Assembly (NCBI GenBank): GCA_016708315.1
Contig: JADJGC010000004.1
Span: 1-64,000 of the forward strand
Length of the DNA: 64,000 nucleotides
Direction of reading: 5' to 3'
Origin: a bacterium
GTDB taxonomy: Bacteria > Zixibacteria > MSB-5A5 > CAIYYT01
Shown: piece by piece, positions 20,578 to 29,750 of the stretch
Numbering within the stretch: position 1 is the stretch's first letter
How the letters are laid out: each line of letters opens with the position of its first letter
Made by a program: the position numbers and the translations under genes
The notes under the pieces: model-generated
Databases searched by the model: none
What the model saw: the letters and a program-made list of their open reading frames with translations, nothing else
What the model was told of the DNA's origin: nothing

Positions 20578-22383
20578 ATGGAATTAGTAAAGAACATACG
20601 CAACTTCTCGATTATCGCACATATCGACCACGGCAAGTCAACTATAGCGGACCGCTTGCTCGAAATGACGCGCACAATCAACGTCACTCACAAGCAAATG
20701 CTCGACAATATGGACCTCGAGCAAGAGCGCGGAATCACGATCAAAGCACATGCGATCCGAATGCACTATCACGCCAATGACGGGCACAAGTACATCCTTA
20801 ATCTGATCGATACACCCGGACACGTCGACTTCTCCTATGAAGTCTCGCGCTCGATTGCCGCTTGCGAGGGTGCGCTCTTGGTTGTTGACGCTTCACAGGG
20901 AATCGAAGCGCAAACGCTGTCAAATCTCTACAAAGCGCTCGACCAGAATCTGGAGATCATTCCGGTACTCAATAAGATCGATCTCCCCCACGCCGAACCG
21001 GAGCGAGTCGCCGAGTCGATTCTTAACCTCATTGGCGGCAAGAAGGAAGATATCCTCCATACCTCCGCGAAGATGGGAATCGGGATTCACGAGATTCTCG
21101 AAGCCATCGTTCAGCGCATTCCGGCTCCGACCACAGATCCCAACGGAACTCTGAAGGCGATGGTGTTCGATTCCAAATTCGACAGTTATCGCGGTGCAGT
21201 CCCGTATCTGCGTGTCGTCGATGGCGAAGTCAAGAAGGGCGATGTCATCAAGTTTTTCTCCACCGGAATCGAATACGAAGTCGACGAGGTTGGCCACTTG
21301 ATCATCGACCGCAAGCCGGCCAAGAAACTCACCGCAGGGGAGGTCGGCTACATCGTCTGCAATATCCGCCACCTTGCTGATGCCAAGGTCGGCGACACAA
21401 TCACCTATGCCAAAGATGGTGCACCAACGCCGCTGCCGGGCTTCAAAGAAATCAAGTCGATGGTCTTTTCCGGTATTTATCCCGCGACCACCGAACGCTA
21501 CGAACAGCTCCGCGAAGCGCTGGAGAAACTACAGCTTAACGATGCGTCCTTAACCTTCGAGCCGGAATCGTCGCTGGCATTGGGATTCGGTTTCCGCTGC
21601 GGGTTCCTTGGGCTGTTGCATCTCGAGATCGTGCACGAACGCCTCGAACGCGAATACGGTGTCACGATTGTCAACACGGTGCCCAACGTCGAGTACCACG
21701 TTTATACTAAGAATAGTGAAATCGTCAAGGTCGATAACCCGGCCAAGATGCCTTCACCGATGTTGATCGACCATATCGAAGAGCCGTTTGTCGCGGCTCA
21801 AATCATCACGCCGGTGGAATACATCGGCGGTATCATGAAGATCATCGCCGAACGACGCGGCGAATTCAAGGCGACACATTATCCCGACCCGGCGCGTGCA
21901 ACTTTGGAATTCAACTTGCCGTTGTCGGAGATCATCTTCGATTTCCACGACAAACTCAAATCGATTTCGCGCGGATATGCTTCGCTCGACTACGATTTCC
22001 TCGAAATGCGCACCAGCAAATTGCAAAAGCTCGATATCCTGCTCAATTCCGAGCCGGTCGATGCGCTGTCCTGTTTGATTCATCAGGACCGCGCCCAAGT
22101 CTGGGGCCGCAAACTTTGTGCAAAACTGCAGGAGTTGATTCCGCGACAGATGTTCGAGGTCATCATCCAGGCGGCAATCGGCTCCAAAGTCGTCGCGCGC
22201 GAGACAGTCCGCGCCATGCGCAAGAACGTTACTGCAAAATGCTACGGCGGCGACATTACCCGGAAACGCAAACTGATCGAGCGTCAAAAAGAGGGCAAGA
22301 AGAAGATGAAGCAGATCGGCAGCGTGGAATTACCGCAGGAAGCATTCCTGGCGGTACTGCAAATTGACCGGGACGGGGAGTAG
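20578..22383 (+). CDS. lepA: elongation factor 4 (LepA), ribosomal back-translocase GTPase
   Basis: A translational GTPase that acts on stalled or mis-translocated ribosomes. At 601 residues it has the normal family length. G motifs are visible: G1 AHIDHGKST, G2 region RGITIK, G3 DTPGHVDFSYEV, G4 NKID, then domain II, the EF-G-like domains (GFRCGFLGLLHLEIVHERLEREYG) and the LepA-specific C-terminal domain (CYGGDITRKRKLIERQKEGKKKMK). Start ATG 20578 fits the family N-terminus (ELVKNIRNFSIIAHIDHG); the longer frame to 20473 overlaps the previous gene and is unsupported. It has no obvious Shine-Dalgarno and is intact in a region where many neighbours carry indels. Confidence 0.97.
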   Translation: MELVKNIRNFSIIAHIDHGKSTIADRLLEMTRTINVTHKQMLDNMDLEQERGITIKAHAIRMHYHANDGHKYILNLIDTPGHVDFSYEVSRSIAACEGALLVVDASQGIEAQTLSNLYKALDQNLEIIPVLNKIDLPHAEPERVAESILNLIGGKKEDILHTSAKMGIGIHEILEAIVQRIPAPTTDPNGTLKAMVFDSKFDSYRGAVPYLRVVDGEVKKGDVIKFFSTGIEYEVDEVGHLIIDRKPAKKLTAGEVGYIVCNIRHLADAKVGDTITYAKDGAPTPLPGFKEIKSMVFSGIYPATTERYEQLREALEKLQLNDASLTFEPESSLALGFGFRCGFLGLLHLEIVHERLEREYGVTIVNTVPNVEYHVYTKNSEIVKVDNPAKMPSPMLIDHIEEPFVAAQIITPVEYIGGIMKIIAERRGEFKATHYPDPARATLEFNLPLSEIIFDFHDKLKSISRGYASLDYDFLEMRTSKLQKLDILLNSEPVDALSCLIHQDRAQVWGRKLCAKLQELIPRQMFEVIIQAAIGSKVVARETVRAMRKNVTAKCYGGDITRKRKLIERQKEGKKKMKQIGSVELPQEAFLAVLQIDRDGE

Positions 22384-22467
22384 AATCTACCGTCCTGCCC
22401 GCAAAGTCGTCTTCTCGGTCCGCTTGAGAGACCCTCTTAATATAGCAATCATGGCTCCATATTTTTA

Positions 22468-22495
22468 TTGACACAACTATAAGTGCTCCTAAATT
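22468..22495 (+). promoter_or_regulatory. sigma-70-like promoter of cytochrome c lipoprotein
   Basis: TTGACA at 22468-22473, 16 bases, then TAAATT at 22490-22495. AAGGAG sits before the ATG at 22526. Confidence 0.5.
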
Positions 22496-22525
22496 TACGA
22501 CCGTAACATTCACAAGGAGTACCTT

Positions 22526-23125
22526 ATGCGACTGACAAAAGTCAAAACCGTCCTTTCACTTTCTCTTCTTACTGCAGCTTTGATTGTTGCGAACTGCGCC
22601 CAAAACAGCGCCGACAAGCCGCTCACCAAGGAAGAAATGATCAAACGCGGGTCATACTTGGTAAATTCCGGCTCGTGTAATGACTGCCATTCACCCAAGA
22701 AGTATGGCCCGAAGGGACCAGAACCGGATCAGTCAATCTTGCTGTCTGGCCACAGAGCGAATCTGCCGGTCGCAGCGATTCCGGCTGGATTGCCCGATCC
22801 TAATGGCTGGGTCGTAATGGGTAATGCCGACTTCACTGCGTGGGCAGGTCCCTGGGGAGTTTCTTTTGCGGCCAACCTGACACCCGATCCGAATACGGGC
22901 ATCGGCAAGTGGACCGAAGACGACTTTGTCAATGCGATGCGCAACGGCAAACACATGGGCACCGGTCGCGAGATTCTTCCGCCGATGCCGTGGCAGATGA
23001 TCGGTCAGATGACTGATGAGGATCTCAAGTCGATGTTTGCTTACTTCATGTCATTGCCTGCCGTGCCCAATCTGGTGCCGGGACCGATCCCGCCGCAGGC
23101 TGCGCCTCCGGCGACAGCAGAATAA
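22526..23125 (+). CDS. c-type cytochrome lipoprotein (paralogue 1)
   Basis: A 199-residue exported protein with a signal ending VANC (lipobox Cys about residue 24) and one haem c site, CNDCH, in SGSCNDCHSPKKYGPKGPEPDQ. A distal methionine for haem is plausible in ILPPMPWQMIG. The arrangement (RGxYLVNxGxCNDCHSPK ... NLTPDPxTGIGxWTEDDFVNAMRxGxHMGxGREILPPMPW) is the monohaem family often paired with alcohol or other dehydrogenases or acting as a small electron carrier. The protein should be anchored facing the periplasm. It is a close paralogue of 25855-26448, with the hydrolase/GntR operon between them. Confidence 0.88.
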   Translation: MRLTKVKTVLSLSLLTAALIVANCAQNSADKPLTKEEMIKRGSYLVNSGSCNDCHSPKKYGPKGPEPDQSILLSGHRANLPVAAIPAGLPDPNGWVVMGNADFTAWAGPWGVSFAANLTPDPNTGIGKWTEDDFVNAMRNGKHMGTGREILPPMPWQMIGQMTDEDLKSMFAYFMSLPAVPNLVPGPIPPQAAPPATAE

Positions 23126-23154
23126 CAAAGAGCGACCTGCAATAGAATCTCTGG

Positions 23155-24930
23155 TTACTCAACCGGAGATTCAATTGACGGAAGTATATACTTCGGGATG
23201 TACTCTTGTTGGGGGATCAGGCCCGCACGGTCGGAATAGTTTCCGCCATAGAAACCGATCAGTAAATCAAGTTCTGGAATTCCCAGCACAAGTTGACCGC
23301 CGTTGCCGCCGGCAAAGAATGCTCTAATCGTGCGACCGCGAAAGGGATATTCAACAACCCACCACAAATATCCATAACCGTGCCCTTCAATCTCCACGAG
23401 TGCCGACGTCGACCTGCGCGCATATTCTGCACTGACAATCTGACGACCTTGCCACTTGCCGTCATCGAGTATCATCTGGCCGAGCTTCATGAAATCGCGA
23501 AGTGTGAAGTGTCCACCACCACCCATGTAAGCATCGCCGGTTGGAGTCAAATTCAGGGCGTAGTTGCGAATTTGCAGGGGCTCGGCGATCAGTTCGCGAA
23601 ACAGGTCTGGAAGCCATCTGCCGGTCGTCTTCGCGAGCACGCCTCCAAGCAGATTCGGATTCGCACTGCCATAAACAGCCTTCTCCCCCGGATTGCGCAC
23701 CATGTCGAGGTCGAGAGTATAGCGATACCAGTCGGGCTGAACAGCTTGCTCTTGCATTGTGTCCTCGTTGCCGCGGGAATCGGAATTGGAATCGTCACAA
23801 TCGAGACCGGAGGACATGGTCAGAAGATGTTCAACTTTGAGTGCTTGCTTGCGCGGATCGAGATGAATCAAGGCGGACGCGCCGTCCATAACCTCAAAGA
23901 CGCCGGTCGAAATTGAAATCGTTTGATTGTCAAGCATTGCGGCGCCGAAAAGCGCTGAAGTCATGCTCTTTGAAGCGGACCTTGTATCGTGAAGCTGATC
24001 GCGTGAATAGCGATGGAAGTATTCCTCCAGCACGAGTTTGCCGTGGCGGGCGATCAGTAATGCGTGAATGTCCGAAGTCTGAACCGATTCAATCGGCATT
24101 TTGATTAGCATCTCGACGAATTTAGCAATTGTGTCTCTTGAAATGCCGACATCGGCAAGATTCGCGACTGGCCAACCGTCGTCCAGAAGCGGAGGCGCAT
24201 GATATGTGTATGGCGCGGGCGATTTGCTGCGCGGATAGAACCCAAGCTCTTCAAACTCCGACGCGCGGTGGAAATCATAGGTTCCACCCCGCCAAGGCAG
24301 CGATAGAGAAAACATCTCATGCTCAGTATTGAACGATCCCACCATCAACAACTCTTCCGGCTGATCTGATGAGCGACGGCCAAAAAGGGATACCTTATTT
24401 GTATCAAGCGAGATCCGATCAACTCTCATGAATCTGCCGGAGTTGCGTTCCGGATTGCGCAGGAACGTAGCAAACGAGCCATCCTCATTGCGTTTGACGG
24501 GCAAGTAGAAAGTCATGTGATCATCGAGGGGACTTACTTCGCCGAGCCAACGGTTCGGACCTTGCTGGCTCAAGATCACCGGCGTCGCATATCGACAGCC
24601 ATTGACGACTGTGTGCGGTTGAATCCAATGGCCAATGATTTGGTCGCCAGTGAAGCGACCGCGAAAGCCCCCTTGTTCTCCCGAAATCTCGAACGAGATT
24701 TGATTGTCACTGACGGTTACGAATTCCGTTACGCCACCAATCTCCGCGATCCAATAGTCTCCGCGATGTTGAATCGCCAAGTCGCCTTTTAGCTCAGGAC
24801 CGAAATGACGCTTGGCGCACCACAGACCGACAGGGTCTCGTGCTGTAGCCAATGAATCTGAGCGCAGGGGTTCAGCCGTCAGAGCGTGTACGAACAAAAG
24901 TATTGCGAGTAGCAGTGTCTTAGTTTTCAT
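23155..24930 (-). CDS. serine hydrolase, class C beta-lactamase/esterase fold, with N-terminal beta domain
   Basis: A secreted 591-residue protein. A signal peptide (MKTKTLLLAILLFVHALTA) is followed by about 230 residues of beta-rich sequence, then the serine-hydrolase domain: nucleophile motif Ser318-Ala-Ser-Lys321, Tyr in AVYGSANPNLLGG, and a third motif near HGYGYLWWV. Such enzymes include D-amino-acid peptidases, esterases and beta-lactamases; the substrate is not predictable. Met at 24930 is chosen over 24972 because the signal peptide begins there. It lies 11 bases downstream of the gntR stop, so the regulator and hydrolase are very likely one operon. Confidence 0.85.
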   Translation of the reverse strand: MKTKTLLLAILLFVHALTAEPLRSDSLATARDPVGLWCAKRHFGPELKGDLAIQHRGDYWIAEIGGVTEFVTVSDNQISFEISGEQGGFRGRFTGDQIIGHWIQPHTVVNGCRYATPVILSQQGPNRWLGEVSPLDDHMTFYLPVKRNEDGSFATFLRNPERNSGRFMRVDRISLDTNKVSLFGRRSSDQPEELLMVGSFNTEHEMFSLSLPWRGGTYDFHRASEFEELGFYPRSKSPAPYTYHAPPLLDDGWPVANLADVGISRDTIAKFVEMLIKMPIESVQTSDIHALLIARHGKLVLEEYFHRYSRDQLHDTRSASKSMTSALFGAAMLDNQTISISTGVFEVMDGASALIHLDPRKQALKVEHLLTMSSGLDCDDSNSDSRGNEDTMQEQAVQPDWYRYTLDLDMVRNPGEKAVYGSANPNLLGGVLAKTTGRWLPDLFRELIAEPLQIRNYALNLTPTGDAYMGGGGHFTLRDFMKLGQMILDDGKWQGRQIVSAEYARRSTSALVEIEGHGYGYLWWVVEYPFRGRTIRAFFAGGNGGQLVLGIPELDLLIGFYGGNYSDRAGLIPQQEYIPKYILPSIESPVE

Positions 24931-24941
24931 AAGTATAGTCG

Positions 24942-25604
24942 TTACTTTCGCGTTTGTCGGTTTTTCAACCATTCGACGATGGGATCCTTACCGCTCTCCA
25001 TATTCTCCTGAAGTGCGGTGCAGGCAGCATCCAAGTCGCCGCGATTGAGGGCTTCGATAATGGTCTGGTGACCCTGCAGAGTTCGGTTGACGTTGCGGTT
25101 TTCTCGCATTAGTGCAATTTCATAGCGCCGGGTTCGTCGCATGAATTGTTCAATCAGCTCAATCAGGACGCGATTGGGACATTGAGACAACAATTCGAGA
25201 TGCCAAGAATCATCGAGCGAAGATGCAGTCGCAGGCTCGGTGGCTTTCTCGATCTTCTTATTCATGGCCTCTAACCGCGAGAGCTGTTTGCATGTTGGCA
25301 AGCCGGCAAGCCTCAAAGCGTGAGGATCGAGTATTGCACGGATGGGGTAGATCTGCTCGAATTCTTCGAGCGTGAGTGGGCACGCAACAAAACCGATTCG
25401 CGGGCGACTTATGATTGCGCCTTCAGCAACAAGGCGAGTGAGTGCCTCTCGAAGCGGAGTTCGACTAATGCCAAGTTTCTCGGCTAAATGTACTTCGTTG
25501 ATCCGCTGACCGGGCGGAAAAACCCCGTCGACGATCATTTGCCTGACAAGAGTTACAGCAGAATCACTGAGATTGGACCTATCTAGCAAACGCACCACTT
25601 TCAT
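24942..25604 (-). CDS. GntR-family transcriptional regulator (FadR/FCD subfamily)
   Basis: A 220-residue DNA-binding protein. The N-terminal winged helix reads VDGVFPPGQRINEVHLAEKLGISRTPLREALTRLVAEGAIISRP, the standard GntR signature. The C-terminal all-helical FCD domain has metal/effector candidates in DDSWHLELLSQC and TLQGHQTIIEAL. FCD proteins usually bind an organic acid or similar metabolite and repress the neighbouring operon. Here that is the serine hydrolase directly downstream, and perhaps the divergent cytochrome gene. Confidence 0.9.
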   Translation of the reverse strand: MKVVRLLDRSNLSDSAVTLVRQMIVDGVFPPGQRINEVHLAEKLGISRTPLREALTRLVAEGAIISRPRIGFVACPLTLEEFEQIYPIRAILDPHALRLAGLPTCKQLSRLEAMNKKIEKATEPATASSLDDSWHLELLSQCPNRVLIELIEQFMRRTRRYEIALMRENRNVNRTLQGHQTIIEALNRGDLDAACTALQENMESGKDPIVEWLKNRQTRK

Positions 25605-25621
25605 AAGTGTATACAGTATAA
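25605..25621. promoter_or_regulatory. possible GntR operator
   Basis: The palindrome GTATAC (25609-25614) within AAGTGTATACAGTATA lies immediately upstream of the gntR start. FCD-type GntR proteins commonly bind short palindromes with a GTATAC-like centre, so autorepression is plausible. This is an inference only. Confidence 0.3.
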
Positions 25622-25798
25622 TAAATATATGTTATTTGTCAATATGTTACTGTGAAAGTTTACAATTTCATCCAGCCAGGCCGTTTGCGACGGTCCAAGG
25701 TCTGAGCCTCGGTATTCGGACCGGTAACTGGGAACCGTCGCGGCTGTGGGCCACGTATTTCGGACCGCGTGCTCGGATAATATGTATCCATATTATGC

Positions 25799-25828
25799 TT
25801 GACAAATCACCCGACATCTTTAGATATA
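25799..25828 (+). promoter_or_regulatory. sigma-70-like promoter of cytochrome c lipoprotein 2
   Basis: TTGACA at 25799-25804, then GATATA at 25823-25828 (18-base spacer; TAGATA two bases earlier is an alternative). AAAAGGA precedes ATG 25855. Confidence 0.5.
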
Positions 25829-25854
25829 GCAGCAAATCTTGAAAAGGATAATGC

Positions 25855-26448
25855 ATGAAGCCAGCTACTACTAAAATCGTTCTGTTCGTTTCGCTTGTCG
25901 GTGCCTGCTCGCTGCTGGTCATGTGCGCACAAGCTGAGAAAGATGTCGCCATGACCCCGGAGCAAATGGTCAAGCGCGGTGAATATCTGGTGAACCTTGG
26001 CGGATGCAACGACTGCCATTCGCCCAAGAAGTTTACTGAGAAAGGCCCTGAGTTTGATCAGTCGATCCTGCTCTCTGGTCACCCGGCCAATGCCCCGATT
26101 CCGGATATCCCGGAGGGACTACCCAATCCAATGGGATGGATGGCGATGTGCAATGGTCACATGACTGCTTGGGCAGGACCGTGGGGAATCAGTTTCGCCT
26201 CGAATCTGACTCCCGATCCGCAGACCGGTTTGGGCGACTGGGATGAAGAGGCTTTCATCAACACGATGCGCACCGGTCAGCACTTGGGGATGGGCAGAGA
26301 AATTCTCCCGCCAATGCCGTGGCAGTCTCTTGGCAAAGCAACGGATGATGATCTCAAAGCTATCTTCGCCTACTTGAATTCGCTTCCTGCTGTACCGAAC
26401 CTGGTCCCGGGTCCGATTCCTCCGCCGTCAGCGCCGGCGCAACCGTAG
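25855..26448 (+). CDS. c-type cytochrome lipoprotein (paralogue 2)
   Basis: A 197-residue exported monohaem cytochrome, close in sequence over its whole length to 22526-23125: MVKRGEYLVNLGGCNDCHSPKKFTEKGPEFDQ with haem site CNDCH, then AWAGPWGISFASNLTPDP, EEAFINTMRTGQHLGMGREILPPMPW and the shared Pro-rich end VPNLVPGPIPP. The signal ends in LLVMC, giving a lipoprotein Cys about residue 22. It is a single gene with its own promoter and a hairpin terminator. It probably arose by duplication together with or around the GntR/hydrolase unit. Confidence 0.88.
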   Translation: MKPATTKIVLFVSLVGACSLLVMCAQAEKDVAMTPEQMVKRGEYLVNLGGCNDCHSPKKFTEKGPEFDQSILLSGHPANAPIPDIPEGLPNPMGWMAMCNGHMTAWAGPWGISFASNLTPDPQTGLGDWDEEAFINTMRTGQHLGMGREILPPMPWQSLGKATDDDLKAIFAYLNSLPAVPNLVPGPIPPPSAPAQP

Positions 26449-26470
26449 TCTGTATTCTTTCCAGCAAAGA

Positions 26471-26501
26471 AAAATGGCAGGTATCAACTACCTGCCATTT
26501 T
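26471..26501. terminator. bidirectional hairpin terminator
   Basis: A perfect 13-bp stem (AAAATGGCAGGTA, 26471-26483, with 26489-26501) and loop TCAAC between the convergent cytochrome and dockerin-protein genes, with T/A runs on both sides. Confidence 0.8.
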
Positions 26502-26531
26502 CATTTCTGCTCCAATTTGATTTTCTAATCT

Positions 26532-29136
26532 CTACTCACACGCGGCACATGGCGCGTTGCCGCCGAGGAAGATGTAGTTAACCAAATAAACGCAGTCAGT
26601 GATGCGAATCAAACCGTCGCAGTTGACATCGGCATCTTCCGCATTGATAGGGTCGAAGCTGACACCAAAGATGAAGTTGATGAGCCCGACAGCGTCGACA
26701 ATATTGACATCCCCTGATTGATTCACGTCACCGCACTCAAATCCTGTTGAGAATTCGAAAATATCAAAAAAACCGTTAAGTGCCGCAGCGTCGATTACCA
26801 GCATTTGGCCGTCGGCCAACTCGGTTGCGGGATTGTGTCCGGGACGCACGCGCGGCCAAAGTGAATAGAGGACGTCCATCGACATAGCGTCGTTCAACAA
26901 ATTCTTGTTCGTGTAGTTCGCATTCGGTGTTCCGGTATACGTGCTGTTGGTTACGAACAGGTACTCACGTTACCAACCTCATCGCAGGGCAGCCAGGTGG
27001 ACATCGAAGGCCGGCTTTCTGTTGTCACAATCAGGCGTTCAGTTGACGTTCTGGATTTGCTAACATCCCAAGCAGTAAACGGAACATCAAAGAAGCCATA
27101 ATAGCAGTAGCTGGCCGGTCCTCGCAGTAAAAATGCCCTTCTGTGTCGCCGTCAAGCTCAAGCGAATCTCGACGTCCTTGTAGTCATTGCGGCCAACGTT
27201 AGAACCAAAGAAATCAATACCGTTTCCAAGCCCGCCAAAGAACTGCGGCAGACTAGCATCGACTCCCGTCATCCAACGATCCCCGATCCACGACCAGCCC
27301 GAAATGCCGGGCTCAGGTCCGAAAACGCGCGGCATAAATCCATCAACCACTGGATAGTTGTAGTCGCCCGATTGGTTTGTCTGGTTGTTCAAAATGGTCA
27401 AACCCGTCGTCAGGTCGATCAAGTCCCAGGTTCCATTGTCGGCAAATGTGATGCGATAATCGTGTCCCGTGACAGCTGCTTGATCGATTGTCTCAATAAT
27501 GACCCGACCTTCACTCTGTCCGGAAATGTGTACCGCCGTATCGGTAACCGAGCCAGGGCTTGCTATGGGCACTTCTTCAATTTTGACAATCGGTGACTCA
27601 AGAACTGGAGTCAAATATCCGAGGAAGTTTCCGCCTAGGTCGGTGAATTCGACCATGTGGTTTACATCGTAGTGATATCCGGAAACGCCAAAATGGTAAG
27701 TATGACCATTTACAAGCGGCTGATCGGTAAAAGTATCGTAGCCGACTAACCGTTGAAATTGTAGGCCGGAGTTCGTGCCATTCTGTATGATTATCCTTTG
27801 TGTCCCGCCAGCGATCGGATCGACGACATCGGCATAAATGAGTGCGACCTCATTGACCACATCGTATGTAGCAATCTTCTCCCACGGACCGACTTCAGTT
27901 TGTCCCTGGTAAACATTGAACCCTTCGAAATGATACTCTTCATTTAGGAGGCTACTGTATTGAACATCTCCCACAAGTTCTCCGCTCCAGAATAACTCAA
28001 TCTGGCTGTCGAGCCCGCGAGAGTATACTGATGCAATCTGATCAGCGCTTGGAATGTCAAAGCCCAAATCGTAAGTGGTTTGAGCAGTTACGGATGCCGC
28101 CTTCAAGGCCGAGATTGAATTTATCGGGTTGCTCCCTTGCGCTACTACTACTGCAACGACGACTTCCTGCGTATCACCCGGTGCCATATTAAATGGTCCC
28201 GCAGAAAGCATCAACCGTCTGTCGGCAGCGGCAGCATCAACCCAACCGATCTGATTGACCGGATCTCCGGAGACGGCGAACTTCGTCGTCATGCCTGTTG
28301 ACGGATTCACCATTGGCACCATCTGGCCCGAAATCGGATCCTTTACCAGACCACGCATGTAACCGTATGTTTCAACCGGACTAGCAGGGTCCGTACCGTT
28401 GATGTACTTATTGAATGAACTCATCGGCAGATTTCTGAATCCGTGTCGCCAATTTCCATTCACCAGAGCAGAATCTTTTCGGTTCGGCGGGAACGATCGG
28501 CCCTGGAAAGAAATCGAATCCTACGGCCGGTGGCGCTGCACCATACCGGTTCGTCAGGCCTTCATTGTAGCAATATCCTAGTGACAGAAGGGTGTCGCAT
28601 CCAACCAAGTCGTCGCTAGCACTACCCAGATCAGGATCCACCCAAATCGACACGTATGTGTCCTCGAGGTTATTCCCGCCTTTGTTAATAATCTTGTACT
28701 TAATGATATAGGTATTACCGAGAGCGCCGCCGCGCGCATATCCGAATGTCGTCTGCTGTATCTCAAGTCCAAGTGGCTGCGTGTCGGCGGCATCATTTAT
28801 GTGACCGTCCGGATTGGCATCGTTAAAGACAGACCAAGTCATCTGATCTCCGGTCACTAACGGATCGCCGTTCTCGTCGACCGGTGCTCCCTGATCAACC
28901 GGCCAATTGGCATAATCAGGATTGGATGCAGGCGTATCGCCATCTTGTATCTTGTAGACGCGAAAGTCAAAATTGTCCGGCGAAAATGTGCCACCTTCCA
29001 TCGGTCCAGGAACAAACTCGGAAGAGTATTCGGCGATAGCCAGGCGGACAAGAATCCTTGCATAAGACCTCCCGTTTTGGTTTCTGGAGCGGCCCAATAT
29101 CTGCGGTTGGAAGTAATAGTCGTAAGCAATTAACAC
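26532..29136 (-). pseudogene. secreted beta-rich protein with dockerin-like tail, 5'-truncated and frameshifted
   Basis: Three frame segments join into one protein: 29136 to about 28465 (EYSSEFVPGPMEGGTFSPDNFDF ... GLEIQQTTFGYARGGALGNTYIIKYKIINKG), about 28465-27110 (NGNWRHGFRNLPMSSFNKYINGT ... FNVYQGQTEVGPWEKIATYD, a fibronectin-like region), a short segment about 27110-26960 (YGFFDVPFTAWDVSKS) and about 26960-26532 with two dockerin-like repeats ending PCAACE. The internal shifts may be sequence errors. However, the 5' end lacks a signal peptide and the N-terminal part expected of such surface proteins. The upstream 45 bases already hold promoter-like TTGACA-N17-TTAATT (29128-29156, minus), which overlaps the first codon. 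I therefore call it a truncated remnant, with moderate confidence. Confidence 0.55.
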
Positions 29137-29181
29137 TGTATGGATGATTTTGTCAATTTCTTATCGGCTATAGGTCCATGA

Positions 29182-29535
29182 TTATTGAAGAGCACTTGTC
29201 CCGCGAAACATAAAATATGCGGCCCCGACCAGACATAACCCTGCCCACAAGAAGTCCAACTTCAGTTCCTGTTTCATGTACAGCACTGAGAAGAGAGCAA
29301 ACACGCACATGGTGATTACTTCTTGCATCACTTTGAGTTGTCCAAGCGAATAGTGCTGATATCCGATCCGATTGGCCGGCACCTGCAGACAATACTCAAA
29401 AAACGCTATCCCCCAGCTGATAAGTATTACCATCAACAAGGGCTTGTTCTTGAAGTCTTTCAAATGCCCGTACCAAGCATAAGTCATGAAGAAATTGGAA
29501 GCAGTCAGCAATACCACGGTCCACAGTCTTCCCAT
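29182..29535 (-). CDS. DMT-superfamily small membrane protein (DUF486)
   Basis: A 117-residue inner-membrane protein with four helices, the size and pattern of the DUF486 family: FFMTYAWYGHLK in helix 1, VILISWGIAFFEYCLQVPANRIGY, QLKVMQEVITMCVFALFSVLYM and FLWAGLCLVGAAYFMF. DUF486 proteins are half-sized relatives of drug/metabolite transporters, with no firmly known substrate. It is a single gene. Confidence 0.88.
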   Translation of the reverse strand: MGRLWTVVLLTASNFFMTYAWYGHLKDFKNKPLLMVILISWGIAFFEYCLQVPANRIGYQHYSLGQLKVMQEVITMCVFALFSVLYMKQELKLDFLWAGLCLVGAAYFMFRGTSALQ

Positions 29536-29750
29536 TGTCTTTCCTCGCAGTCTATCGGTAGAAAAAGATCAACTCAAGTTCATCGTCGCTGCAATTTCGC
29601 GCCTCTTTTCTCCTTCGGCAACGGGAAAAGACTTGCTGAAAGTGATGCTCACACGCTATCTTGAAGTTCGGAAGAATCATCATCGCGGATTCAAATACTC
29701 CACATCATAATCGTGAATATAAGATTTGTTTATATGGAAGAGGAATAACT

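Noticed and set aside
29128..29156. TTGACA-N17-TTAATT as promoter of the dockerin gene
   Set aside because: Good match, but it overlaps the first codon of the frame, so it cannot serve the gene as it stands; kept only as a note on truncation.
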